A program made the translations under genes and the position numbers. A DNA stretch of 64,000 bases from Kluyveromyces lactis (Eukaryota; Ascomycota; Saccharomycetes; Saccharomycetales; Saccharomycetaceae): positions 124,001 through 188,000 of the forward strand of contig NC_006037.1 in the NCBI RefSeq assembly GCF_000002515.2, written 5' to 3'. Positions 1-10,213 of the stretch are shown here, one piece after another (positions within the stretch are counted from its first letter, which is position 1; every line of letters begins with the position of its first letter). Under the pieces are notes generated by a model. The model worked only from the letters and a program-made list of their open reading frames with translations. It made no database searches and was not told the origin of the DNA.

Positions 1-160
1 TTGGTTTTCCGTTTCTGAATTTTGGACGTTGTTGAAAACAAAGAAGACCGTTAAGATAACGCTTGAAGAACTTTCTGATACACCAAATCACTGTAATTGA
101 TATTCCATACTGTTGAGACTTTTACATCCGTGATAATTCAAATACTATTGAAAATAACAA

Positions 161-1153
161 ATGTCTCAATTAAAGGTTGATAATGGGCCTTTGTCCCACG
201 TTGCAAACAGTGGACCGATCTCCATTGGTGCATATTGTTTTTCATCTATTATGATGACAGTGACTAATAAGTTTGTTGTCAATTTGAAAGGGTTCAACAT
301 GAATTTCGTCATGTTGTTTGTGCAAGCTGCCGTTTGTGTGAATTTGCTATTTTTCCTAAGACTGTTGGGTTATGCCAAGTTTAGACCTTTGAACAGAACT
401 GATGCGAAGAACTGGTTCCCAATCACCATTTTCTTGGTCTTGATGATCTACACATCTTCCAAGTCTTTGCAATACTTGGCTGTTCCAATCTACACCATTT
501 TCAAAAATTTGACCATTATCTTGATCGCTTACGGTGAAGTTTTGTTCTTCGGTGGGAGCGTGACCGCTATGGAATTGTCATCTTTCTTGTTGATGGTTCT
601 TTCATCCGTGGTTGCTACTTTGGGAGATCAACAAGCTCTTAAGAAGACCGCAGACGCAGGCGCTTCTCTTTTCAACATCGGTTACATGTGGATGTTCATT
701 AACTGTTTGTCTTCTGCGGCATTCGTTTTGGTGATGAGAAAGAGAATTAAGTTGACCAACTTCAAGGATTTCGATACCATGTTCTACAACAATATCTTAT
801 CCATGCCTGTTCTATTAGCCTTATCTTTCCTAATGGAAGATTGGTCCACTGAAAATTTGACCAAAAACTTGAGTAGAGATTCCGTCACTGCTATGATTAT
901 CTCTGGTATGACTGCCGTCTGTATCTCATACTGTTCCGGTTGGTGTGTCAGAGTCACTTCTTCCACAACTTACTCAATGGTTGGTGCTTTGAACAAGTTA
1001 CCAATTGCTCTTTCCGGTTTGATCTTCTTTGACGCTCCAAAGAACTTCTTATCCATCTTTTCCATCTTTTTGGGCTTCTTGTCCGGTATTGTCTATGCTG
1101 TCGCAAAACAAAAGAAGCAACAAAACCCTCAACCATCGGCTCCTATTAAATAA
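161..1153 (+). CDS. VRG4: Golgi GDP-mannose transporter (Vrg4/Gmt family)
   Basis: 330-residue polytopic membrane protein of the nucleotide-sugar transporter family. It exchanges cytosolic GDP-mannose for lumenal GMP in the Golgi and so feeds protein and lipid mannosylation. The sequence is almost all hydrophobic helices. It carries the GDP-mannose recognition motif GALNK at about residues 275-279 and the FYNN motif near residue 208, both diagnostic of Vrg4-type carriers. Length matches the S. cerevisiae protein (337). The start is the first ATG and is preceded by an A-rich leader. Codon choice is strongly biased (TTG, AGA, GTC), as for a highly expressed gene. Its neighbours KRE29 and SDT1 are also the neighbours of the S. 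cerevisiae paralogue HVG1, so this gene stands for the pre-duplication ancestor of VRG4 and HVG1. Only 160 bp of promoter lies inside the window. Confidence 0.97.
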   Translation: MSQLKVDNGPLSHVANSGPISIGAYCFSSIMMTVTNKFVVNLKGFNMNFVMLFVQAAVCVNLLFFLRLLGYAKFRPLNRTDAKNWFPITIFLVLMIYTSSKSLQYLAVPIYTIFKNLTIILIAYGEVLFFGGSVTAMELSSFLLMVLSSVVATLGDQQALKKTADAGASLFNIGYMWMFINCLSSAAFVLVMRKRIKLTNFKDFDTMFYNNILSMPVLLALSFLMEDWSTENLTKNLSRDSVTAMIISGMTAVCISYCSGWCVRVTSSTTYSMVGALNKLPIALSGLIFFDAPKNFLSIFSIFLGFLSGIVYAVAKQKKQQNPQPSAPIK

Positions 1154-1584
1154 GAAGGATTCATGTCAACTGTTCCCTCTTGTATTTTTGTAAGATCTCT
1201 TTTGGCATTAACAAGAGTAAAACGATAGATATCCACTTTAAATGAAACTTTAAAGGATGAGTGCGATCATCTGCAGCACTGAATAGAAAGCAATAGCGAA
1301 TAAACACTAAAGACACTTTTCATAAACACTTATTGCTCAAATTTTATAGCGATTACATAATTTGGTGGCCAATGTATTGACTGTGCTCGCACTTACGTAA
1401 CTGCCTTGTGTATAACTAGTATTTACACTGTGTTAATTTTGAGGTATGAATAAACTATATTCCGACATTGTTAAGCAAACAACACAGGAAAAATATAAAA
1501 CCACACAACTAAGGACTACCAAACCTAAAAGGATTTAATCAATAAAGAAAGAGTGAGGCATGAACGATCTACTAGTTAATTACA
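1154..1584. other. Intergenic: VRG4 3' end and KRE29 promoter
   Basis: Tandem spacer of 431 bp. The only distinct motif I see is the palindrome TTACGTAA at 1393-1400, a site form bound by Yap-family bZIP factors. No further open frame or RNA is supported. Confidence 0.5.
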
Positions 1585-2721
1585 ATGCTATCAAATGATG
1601 AAGATGAAGTCGTAGCGTCTTCAGATGATGGCCTATATGCCAAAATATGGGACATAAGAGATGAAGAACTAGATGATAACGGAAAAAATAGTGACCACTT
1701 CTCTGATCCTGGGGAGAGTTTCTTACTGAGCTCTGATGATGCTATGCTACCAACTGATAGAGTGTTAAACAACATCATGAGCTCCAACGCACATATAGGC
1801 ACTAAAAGACGCAGAAGTACAGATCGCGAGAAACTTTGGGAAGAATGGCATAAATCGTTGAAAAGCTCAATGGAAATAAATAACATGACCATGGAGCTGA
1901 AATCATTCACGGATAAACGACCTGACGTTCAAGCTTCGCAGCGTAAGAATTCTCCTCACTATGACCGGCAGAAGCAAATAGCTTACTCAATTAAAAGAAA
2001 CATACCTACATCATTGTTGACTGAATTAGCTGCTGACGTTTCGGATAGTACTGTGGACTGGTACTTTTTAAGGGAAGATCCTGATTTTAGCGTGGTACCA
2101 AGCAGATACTCAACGTTTTTGGGAAAAAGGTTAAGCATTCCTCTAGATGATCTTTACAAGAAATTCGGAGCTGATCTTCGCGCAAATATAGAGTATACAA
2201 ACTGTCCTTATGGTAAATTAATTCCGGTAGAAACTATGTGCGGCCTTATCGAATCTAATAATTCGGATAGCGTTCAAGCATTTAAGCATTTTATCAAATT
2301 CATTCTTGATAGAAAAATATCGGGTAATTTAAAGACAAAATGGGTTATAAATATGTGGAATCGTTTCACTTGTGATAAATTGTCGGTATATTTCGAAGTT
2401 ACTCCACGAAATTTTTATCTAATGCATTACAGGTTAACTAGATTAATACCCATTGAAAGTGAAATTGTTTCTAAACTATTTCCAAACGACAATGATGTAA
2501 TCACTGAGTTCGAAAATTTACTAGATTCTCAGGAATGGACGTCTTTATTGTATTTTATTATACTTGTTTTAGGAACATCTGCATTACCGTTTGGCCCTTC
2601 ACCGCGAATGACGTACATCAAAGACTGTATATTGGACTTAAATTCACAAAACTCGTCAAAAATACAATTATCGATCATAAAGGCATATCTTACAGTATGT
2701 TCAAAAATCACCCAGCGCTAG
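1585..2721 (+). CDS. KRE29: Probable SMC5-SMC6 complex subunit Kre29 (Nse6-like)
   Basis: 378-residue protein without a domain I can recognise from sequence alone. The name rests on position: in S. cerevisiae KRE29 (YER038C) lies between HVG1 and PHM8, the paralogues of the two genes flanking this one, and in the same orientation. Kre29 is the Nse6-type loader subunit of the SMC5-SMC6 DNA repair complex and evolves fast. Visible features are an acidic, serine-rich N-terminus (residues 1-60, with several SSDD and SDD patches), a basic KRRR patch at 74-77 that could be a nuclear signal, and a mostly helical C-terminal two thirds. S. cerevisiae Kre29 is longer (464 residues). The start is the first ATG of the frame. 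Function is inferred from synteny, not from motifs. Confidence 0.78.
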   Translation: MLSNDEDEVVASSDDGLYAKIWDIRDEELDDNGKNSDHFSDPGESFLLSSDDAMLPTDRVLNNIMSSNAHIGTKRRRSTDREKLWEEWHKSLKSSMEINNMTMELKSFTDKRPDVQASQRKNSPHYDRQKQIAYSIKRNIPTSLLTELAADVSDSTVDWYFLREDPDFSVVPSRYSTFLGKRLSIPLDDLYKKFGADLRANIEYTNCPYGKLIPVETMCGLIESNNSDSVQAFKHFIKFILDRKISGNLKTKWVINMWNRFTCDKLSVYFEVTPRNFYLMHYRLTRLIPIESEIVSKLFPNDNDVITEFENLLDSQEWTSLLYFIILVLGTSALPFGPSPRMTYIKDCILDLNSQNSSKIQLSIIKAYLTVCSKITQR

Positions 2722-2899
2722 GTCAGATTAATAGAGTTATCTTAGTATATAGACTAGTCTCTACTGTGTCCTATGTATAAGTACAATTTTGTAACATTAA
2801 TTTTCTTAAATTAAGTGTGCCGTTGTTTGTTTGGTAAACTAAGATGGTTTATGGTTATCGCCTCCTGAGTTGACACTCTAATAAGGTATTACATTTGGC

Positions 2900-3760
<861 letters not shown>

Positions 3761-4138
3761 TTATAATAGAAGTTAATCAACAGCAACAGCAATGCCAATA
3801 ACAATCTCCAAGAGGACGTATGCAAATCAACAAGCAAAGTTTAATGCCTTGATTAAATCTGCACAAAGCTGCTCCCCTTTTATATCTCAAAATGACAAAA
3901 TGTGCAAGCGCTGACTCGTGTATGCTGACGGTTCATATTAACATAGCTTTAAAAAATAAAATAGAGTCACGTGGGAAGGACGTAATCCTTATCTGCGACA
4001 TAAATCTTGGTGTGATAAGTATTAAGCTGTTGACCGAGATGCACCTTCAGTATGCTGAAAGGCTGCTGAAGATGGGGAAACGCATTATTCGAGCAACTAT
4101 AGCTGGTGTCAAGAGTAGTAATAATATCCTATTTCGTA
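3761..4138. other. Intergenic: SDT1 promoter and COG1 3' end
   Basis: 378-bp spacer with COG1 and SDT1 both on the minus strand. It holds the E-box noted separately. An 84-codon open frame on the plus strand (3892-4146) fills much of it but has no recognisable features and overlaps the COG1 stop; I take it as chance. Confidence 0.5.
3968..3975 (-). promoter_or_regulatory. Pho4-type E-box CACGTGGG upstream of SDT1/PHM8
   Basis: CACGTGGG reads on the plus strand, 208-215 bp before the first SDT1 ATG. CACGTGGG is the high-affinity Pho4 site form in S. cerevisiae PHO promoters, and PHM8 is a Pho4 target there. Cbf1 could also bind the core. Confidence 0.5.
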
Positions 4139-5287
4139 CTACATAGAAAGATAAGTTACATAATGAGAATTATTTCTTTCTAGCAGAAGGGCATCGACAA
4201 GCGTATTCATATTGGATGCGCTATAACTTGGTTTATCTCCATTGTTATCTTCCAATATTCTGATACGCTCTTTCTCCAGCATTTGGCTGAGTTTATCGGT
4301 AATCTGTCGATACTGAGTTTCACTTGTGAACGATTTTAGATGTACTAGCAGTTCAGATACTTTCTCTTTGCAATCATGAAGAAGAATCCTTCTAGAGTCA
4401 GTGAGTCCTAATTCGTACATTGTAATATCTTTTACCAGAGTTGAAGTCTTCTTGTCTGTATCATATGGATCTATCAATTCAGGTTCCTTGATTTCGTCGT
4501 CTTTGTGGGCATTCCAATTTTTCAATTCGGCCTCATATTGTGATATCAGTCTGTTAGACATAGCTTCACGGAAGCTTTCGGTCTTCATGAACTGAGCGAC
4601 CTTTGGCGAAACGCTTCCAGATAAGATATCCGGATGCTGCACAATTTGATCAAACAGCCAAGTATGAACTCTGCTATCAAATTGATATTTTGATTCTTCT
4701 GTAAGTGACAGTAGCGAAAGGTATTGATCTAAGGTTAATGACGGCTTTTCCGTTATTACCCATTCCCCTAGTTTTTCACAGTAATCCAATACATTTCCAG
4801 TTATCGGCAAATCCGAGAAAGAAGACAAAAGCTTGTCCAAGCTATCCGACACTGAAGGATCACGTTTGAATTTTGTCAATGCTACTACCCATGAACTCAC
4901 TTTGAGGGTGTTCTGTACCTCATCTATGTTGAAGTCATAGGACTCCTCAAGATGTTGCTTCTGAACCGAGCTAGAGAACGATGACTCTCGACCATAAGTA
5001 CCGTCACTTCCTCTTCGCTTAGCCACCTTCATGGATGGCAATTCGGTATCATTCATCCTGGGCAACAAATCCTCATCACCAAAGCACAATTGCAAAAGAT
5101 CTGAATCCAAATCCTGGATATTCTCATAAAGAGAGTGTATCTGCTCATTGGTATCGACAACAGCTTGGTAGTTGCTTTTCAATGCCTTCCCAAATTCCTC
5201 ACGAAGTTTAACCACATCTCTACTCAATTGAACAGAAATGTCCCTCACTTCGGCCACAGATTTCTCTCTAAATAGACTAGCAGACAT
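4139..5287 (-). CDS. COG1: Conserved oligomeric Golgi complex subunit 1
   Basis: 382-residue, largely helical, hydrophilic protein with no membrane segment. COG1 is part of lobe A of the octameric tether that holds retrograde vesicles at the Golgi. The N-terminal 70 residues form the coiled coil typical of COG/exocyst-type tethers, with the pattern of short heptads around VKLREEFGKALKSNYQ. S. cerevisiae Cog1 is 417 residues, so length is close. The order VRG4-SDT1-COG1 with these orientations equals YGL225W-YGL224C-YGL223C, which backs the call, because Cog1 diverges strongly between species. The start is the first ATG at 5287. Confidence 0.9.
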   Translation of the reverse strand: MSASLFREKSVAEVRDISVQLSRDVVKLREEFGKALKSNYQAVVDTNEQIHSLYENIQDLDSDLLQLCFGDEDLLPRMNDTELPSMKVAKRRGSDGTYGRESSFSSSVQKQHLEESYDFNIDEVQNTLKVSSWVVALTKFKRDPSVSDSLDKLLSSFSDLPITGNVLDYCEKLGEWVITEKPSLTLDQYLSLLSLTEESKYQFDSRVHTWLFDQIVQHPDILSGSVSPKVAQFMKTESFREAMSNRLISQYEAELKNWNAHKDDEIKEPELIDPYDTDKKTSTLVKDITMYELGLTDSRRILLHDCKEKVSELLVHLKSFTSETQYRQITDKLSQMLEKERIRILEDNNGDKPSYSASNMNTLVDALLLERNNSHYVTYLSM

Positions 5288-6077
5288 ATCAGTATAACAA
5301 ACAGACAGTTAGCTTTCGTTACTTCTATTTTCAACGGATAATACGTGTATGTGAACGTGAATGCGAATGCGTGTATCTGCTTCCAAGATTCAACACTTTC
5401 GTCGTCATTCAATGAGTTATCTTAACAAAGCTGTGGTTTCTCTTTACCATCCATTGGTTCTCAGACTGAATATATTGGGTACAGCTGAACAAAGTTCATG
5501 AAATTGAAATTTATCAAAAAACAAAAGTCTATTAAGCTCCCTTTGACAGTCGAACCGGCGCTCTTTGTTTTTTTTCTGAGGAATTCCACTTTTTTTGCAT
5601 AAGCAAGAAGCACGACCTTCGTCATTTCATATAAAGAAATGTGAAAGGCTATATTCTCGCTTTATACGAGGCGAGATATCGAAGAATTCGTTGAAAAGAA
5701 TTTTCAGAAGAAAGATCGAATTTTGCAAAAGCTCATCTCTCTGATTTAATATTTAGAAACTAAACTATACCCATCTTAGAGAGTTTAAAATCTAATAAAA
5801 GTTAGAAATGGATATACCATTATATACACAGTTGTTTCCTTTGTATTCTTAGATTAGATCCACATATATCCAAGCTATTTAACCTCTTATTTGTTCATCA
5901 TTTAGAGAGTATTGAATTATAAAGAAAGCGTCTGATAGCCTTTTTTTGTTAGTTGCTACAGAGACTTATTATTCATACACAGGTATTTGAACAAGTTCGA
6001 GATATATCTTCCATATTTGTCAGTGATATTCACGCATATTCGGAACAGGTAACACGTTAATATAAAGTACAAAGAAA
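5288..6077. other. Intergenic: divergent COG1/ARB1 promoter
   Basis: 790 bp. Near 5691-5745 there are a TGAAAATTCTTT-like element (minus strand, one change from the RRPE consensus) and a GAGATGAGC element (minus strand, close to the PAC box). Both are usual in promoters of ribosome-biogenesis genes such as ARB1. The stretch around 5550-5575 looked like a tRNA B-box but does not fold. No coding capacity is evident. Confidence 0.4.
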
Positions 6078-7901
6078 ATGGCTCCAGTATCTGCATCTAA
6101 GGCAAAGAGAGATGCCAAAAAAGCCGAAAGAGACGCCAAGAGGGTTGCTGCTGGTAAGACTACCAGAAGATCCAAGAAGGAAGATGAAACAGTTGATGAA
6201 GCCGCCGCTGCAGCTGACAAAATTGCACAATTGAAGTTGCAACAAGATAAAGACGGTATATCTGACCGTGTCGTTACCGGTGTTCTAGATTCATTGGAAA
6301 CTTCTCGTGATATTAAGCTATCTTCTGTTTCCTTGTTGTTCCACGGTAAAGTTTTGATCCAAGATTCCCAATTGGAATTAAATTATGGTCGTCGTTATGG
6401 TTTATTGGGTGAAAACGGTTGTGGTAAGTCCACTTTCTTGAAGGCTGTTGCCAGCAGAGAATACCCAATTCCTGAAAATATTGATATTTATTTGTTGGAC
6501 GAACCTGCTGAGCCAAGTGAATATTCCGCTTTGGAATACGTCGTCAGGGAAGCTCAAGGTGAATTGAAAAGATTGGAAGATTTGGTAGAAAAGATTCTCT
6601 TGGAAGATGGTCCTGAATCTGATCTATTGGAACCACTATACGAAAGAATGGACGATATGGATCCATCCACTTTCGAATCCAGAGCTGCTATTATCTTGAT
6701 TGGTTTGGGTTTCAACTCTAAGACTATCAACAAGAAGACCAAGGACATGTCTGGTGGTTGGAAGATGCGTGTCGCTCTTGCTAAGGCTTTGTTCGTTAAG
6801 CCAACTCTTTTGTTGTTGGATGACCCAACCGCGCATTTGGATTTGGAAGCTTGTGTTTGGTTAGAAGAATATTTGAAGAGATTCGACAGAACTTTGGTTC
6901 TTGTCTCTCATTCTCAAGATTTCTTGAACGGTGTTTGTACCAATATGTTAGATATGAGATTACAAAAGTTGATGGCATACGGTGGTAATTACGACTCCTA
7001 CGTTAAGACTCGTTCCGAATTGGAGACCAATCAAATGAAACAATACACCAAACAACAAGAAGAAATTGCTCATATCAAGAAGTTCATTGCTTCTGCTGGT
7101 ACTTATGCCAACTTAGTTAAGCAAGCCAAGTCTAGACAAAAGATTTTGGACAAAATGGAAGCGGATGGTTTGATTCAACCAGTTGCTGCCGACAAGGTCT
7201 TCTCCTTCAGATTCCCAGAGGTTGAAAGATTACCACCTCCAGTTTTGGCATTCGATGATATTTCCTTCTCTTACGATGGTAACTCAGAAAACAACCTATA
7301 CGAACATTTAGACTTTGGTGTTGATATGGACTCTAGAATTGCTTTAGTCGGTCCAAATGGTGTTGGTAAATCTACTTTGTTGAAGATTATGACTGGTCAA
7401 TTGACCACTCAAAGCGGTCGTGTTTCCAGACACAGTCACGTCAAATTGGGTGTTTACTCCCAACATTCTCAAGACCAATTGGACTTGACCAAGTCTGCCT
7501 TGGAATTCGTCCGTGATAAGTATCCACATGTCTCTCAGGATTTCCAATACTGGAGAGGTCAACTAGGTCGTTACGGTCTAACAGGTGAAGGTCAAACCGT
7601 TCAAATGGGTACTCTTTCTGAAGGTCAAAGATCAAGAGTGGTGTTTGCATTGCTTGCATTGGAACAACCAAATGTCCTACTATTAGATGAACCTACTAAC
7701 GGTTTGGATATTCCAACTATTGACTCTTTGGCTGACGCTATTAACGAATTCAATGGTGGTGTCGTTGTTGTCTCGCACGATTTCAGATTGCTTGACAAGA
7801 TTGCAAAGGACATTTTCGTTGTCGAACATAAGACTGCCACCAGATGGGATGGTAGCATCTTGGATTACAAGAACAAATTGGCCAAGAACGTGGTTTTGTA
7901 G
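6078..7901 (+). CDS. ARB1: ABC-F ATPase, ribosome biogenesis factor Arb1
   Basis: 607-residue soluble protein with two ABC ATPase cassettes and no membrane domain. The N-terminal 50 residues are lysine/arginine/alanine-rich. The first cassette has Walker A GENGCGKST at about residues 110-118 and signature SGGWKMR near 225. The second has Walker A GPNGVGKST near 425 and signature SEGQRSR near 515, followed by LLLDEPTNGLD. This is the layout of Arb1 (ABCF2 in animals), an essential factor in 40S and 60S maturation and export. Length equals that of the yeast protein (610). It corresponds to YER036C and lies between COG1 and EDC as synteny predicts. Codon use is very strongly biased, fitting high expression. 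The first Walker B reads LLLDDPTAHLD, with D instead of E after the first aspartate. Confidence 0.97.
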   Translation: MAPVSASKAKRDAKKAERDAKRVAAGKTTRRSKKEDETVDEAAAAADKIAQLKLQQDKDGISDRVVTGVLDSLETSRDIKLSSVSLLFHGKVLIQDSQLELNYGRRYGLLGENGCGKSTFLKAVASREYPIPENIDIYLLDEPAEPSEYSALEYVVREAQGELKRLEDLVEKILLEDGPESDLLEPLYERMDDMDPSTFESRAAIILIGLGFNSKTINKKTKDMSGGWKMRVALAKALFVKPTLLLLDDPTAHLDLEACVWLEEYLKRFDRTLVLVSHSQDFLNGVCTNMLDMRLQKLMAYGGNYDSYVKTRSELETNQMKQYTKQQEEIAHIKKFIASAGTYANLVKQAKSRQKILDKMEADGLIQPVAADKVFSFRFPEVERLPPPVLAFDDISFSYDGNSENNLYEHLDFGVDMDSRIALVGPNGVGKSTLLKIMTGQLTTQSGRVSRHSHVKLGVYSQHSQDQLDLTKSALEFVRDKYPHVSQDFQYWRGQLGRYGLTGEGQTVQMGTLSEGQRSRVVFALLALEQPNVLLLDEPTNGLDIPTIDSLADAINEFNGGVVVVSHDFRLLDKIAKDIFVVEHKTATRWDGSILDYKNKLAKNVVL

Positions 7902-8422
7902 ATTATTTAATAAATTTTTATGTACAGTCAATTCTATACATTGCCTTCCTGAAATAATTCCAAAGAATGGACAAAACTAAGATACTGCAACTAGAGTAAC
8001 AGACGGGACAAATAATCATGGTATTAATATTTACCTAGTTTTACACAAATGCTGAGATCACACAGTACCATATGAAACAAAGAAGTAGTGGTAGCAAGTT
8101 GATATTATTGCATTGGTTTCTGTCCGATCAAAGTGATATAAAAAAAAAGATTCAAAAAAAAAAAAAAAAAAAAGAGAAAAAGGGAAAAAGATACCTTACA
8201 AAACCTTGTTCAACATTGACACAGCATTTATGGTGCTGTAATTATGAGTTTGCAAGATTATGAATACAACTTTTGAAATATGATCAACCGTAATATACAA
8301 TAATTACAGTATGTTGTATCATTCGAAAGTTGGTTGTAAAAAAACACAATTGTTAAGAAGTGAATAGTCATTATTGAAATAATATGCAATTGAAAAATTT
8401 CGGCCATTTCGTAACCATGGTA
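7902..8422. other. Intergenic: convergent ARB1/EDC1 3' ends
   Basis: 521 bp. It holds a run of 20 A at 8154-8173 inside an A-rich tract (about 8141-8190). No gene is supported. Confidence 0.6.
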
Positions 8423-9565
8423 TCAAACGAAACTTGGTTTCGGCAAGGTGGTTACCTGAGGAGCTTCTGTAGCAAACGTAGCACCAGCATAACATTTGCT
8501 ATGATCATCAGATCTTGATTCAGACCTCATATGATTGCTTTTCTTGTTGCTGCTTTTCGAAGATCTGGAAGATGGAGCAGATGGTGATGAAAACGAAACT
8601 GGAACCTGTTGTGGAGGGATACTGTCGTTCTTTCTCGCATTCCTCTTCTTTGAGGATTTTGTTTTTGAATGAGATGAAGAGTTCTCAGAACGTTGTTGAC
8701 GAGATTCTTCTTTGGGAGATTTTGAAATCTGTTTGTTGTCAGATGCAGGTTGTTTGGTTTGTTCTGTGTTACCTACAACAGTTTGCGGCTCCACAGATGA
8801 TTTTGTAATCTGTGCATTATTTGGAGCTGGAGATTGCAGTTTTTGTTGCTGAACTTGTTGGACTTGTTGTGGTTGTGGCTGTGATGAATGTAATTGTTGA
8901 TGTTGAAAAAGTTGTTGCGGTGGGAATGCAATACCTTGTTGGTGAGTCGCATTGTACATTGCTTGAGGGTATGCAGGAGGTTGGTTGATTGGACGACCAG
9001 CATTCATAGGAACATACATAGGCAACATACCAGGACCATTTGCAATACCAGCGTAGGGATGTGGACCTAGTTTTGGCACATTGCTCATTAAAAATGGTGG
9101 AGGGACCATCATAGGTCCGTAGAGTCCTTGGTTGGGGGGTAAAGGGGATTGCTGGTAAGTTCCGGATGGGCTCAATCTTGGTGAGTTCGAAACAGGCAGT
9201 GGCTGTTGTTGTTGTTGGTTGTGGTTAAGTTGCGGAGAGCTGTTCTCTTTTTTGTTTGAATCTGTCATAGAAAGTAGTTGCTTCAAGTCATCTGATACAA
9301 AACCCATGGTATCCATCGCCTCAGATGAAGCAGTGGTCAGCGAAGTTCCTTGATTTCCATAACCAGAGTAAGCAAATTGTGACATAGCAGTCTCATGATC
9401 CTGATTGGAAACGACAGGAGGTTCTGCAGACTGCTGCTTTCTAAGCTTTATCTGGTTCTCCATTCGCCTATCAGGTTTTTGCAATCGTGTTTGTTTCTGA
9501 TGACGGCCTCTATGGCTCGGCATAGATCGTGAGCTATTAAAATACATCGTATCGGTAGACATCAT
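8423..9565 (-). CDS. EDC1: Enhancer of mRNA decapping (ancestor of Edc1 and Edc2)
   Basis: 380-residue, low-complexity protein rich in Q, P, S and N. The N-terminus MSTDTMYFNSSR is nearly identical to S. cerevisiae Edc1. The C-terminus has YAGATF at about 359-364 and ends LPKPSFV. The YAGxxF...P element is the Dcp2-activating motif, and the following proline-rich stretch binds the Dcp1 EVH1 domain, so the protein should stimulate Dcp1-Dcp2 decapping. It is more than twice the length of Edc1 (175) or Edc2 (145); the extra length is a Q/P-rich middle. It lies where EDC1 (YGL222C) and EDC2 (YER035W) would both be expected. Two ATGs stand in tandem at the start; the second gives the conserved MSTD N-terminus. 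Confidence 0.93.
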   Translation of the reverse strand: MMSTDTMYFNSSRSMPSHRGRHQKQTRLQKPDRRMENQIKLRKQQSAEPPVVSNQDHETAMSQFAYSGYGNQGTSLTTASSEAMDTMGFVSDDLKQLLSMTDSNKKENSSPQLNHNQQQQQPLPVSNSPRLSPSGTYQQSPLPPNQGLYGPMMVPPPFLMSNVPKLGPHPYAGIANGPGMLPMYVPMNAGRPINQPPAYPQAMYNATHQQGIAFPPQQLFQHQQLHSSQPQPQQVQQVQQQKLQSPAPNNAQITKSSVEPQTVVGNTEQTKQPASDNKQISKSPKEESRQQRSENSSSHSKTKSSKKRNARKNDSIPPQQVPVSFSSPSAPSSRSSKSSNKKSNHMRSESRSDDHSKCYAGATFATEAPQVTTLPKPSFV

Positions 9566-10213
9566 GCAAAAAAGGATTATGATTAATGATAACTATATTT
9601 TCTCTTCTCGAAGTCTCGTTTTCGTTTTCTCTATAAATTCCCAAAAGGCCGGATATGGATTAAACTTGATAACATATATTTGTAATTTGTAAAATGATAC
9701 TAGTTCCACAACTATTCTTTTGCTGAATATTAATCTCTAAACTCTCGCTTATGTTTGAAGAATGAAAAAATATTGATATTTTTAACTGTCCTTATCAGAT
9801 ATCAGTGTCAGTGTTTTCAATAACTTTGTTGGATTGCTTTTGGCTCTAACAAGATGTAGATAGTTTTCAAAACAGTCTTATCATATCATGAGACATGTGT
9901 GTAATGAGTAATGTAAATGAGTAACTTATTTGTTCCATTTTTAAGAAATTTTGCAAATTGAGGGAGAAAGGAGACAAAAATGATTATAAACCGTTCAGCA
10001 CGTGCAAAGTGATATCGATATCATTTTGGTATAATATTAGTCACGTGATTTGTGTACTGTTATATGTTGTAACATGAATATCTACTAGCCATAACGGTAT
10101 GACGCAGGATGTTAACTCCGGACTCAATCTTCCTGTTGTGTCAGTACTGTATTGTTGTGTACAATTACTTAATCATTGTGGAGGAATCAAAGAAGTGCAT
10201 TATGCTGATTAGT
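9566..10213. other. Intergenic: EDC1 promoter
   Basis: 648-bp spacer in a tandem minus-strand arrangement. It contains two CACGTG boxes (9999-10004 and 10042-10047) flanking a 14-bp palindrome at 10010-10023. There is no other open frame of note. Confidence 0.5.
9999..10047. promoter_or_regulatory. Paired E-boxes around a 14-bp palindrome
   Basis: CACGTG at 9999-10004 and TCACGTGA at 10041-10048 lie 43 bp apart (about four helix turns). TGATATCGATATCA, a perfect palindrome, sits between them at 10010-10023. Cbf1 is the likely E-box binder in this clade. About 450 bp upstream of EDC1. Function is inferred. Confidence 0.4.

Noticed and set aside
3892-4146. 84-codon frame in the SDT1 promoter
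   Set aside because: Overlaps the COG1 stop and promoter; no protein character seen.
5545-5575. AGTCGAACCGGC, resembling a reversed tRNA B-box
   Set aside because: T-stem does not pair and no D-arm or acceptor stem is found.
8154-8173. Run of 20 A as a retroposed gene tail
   Set aside because: No coding sequence or target duplication next to it; simple slippage in a 3' spacer is enough.
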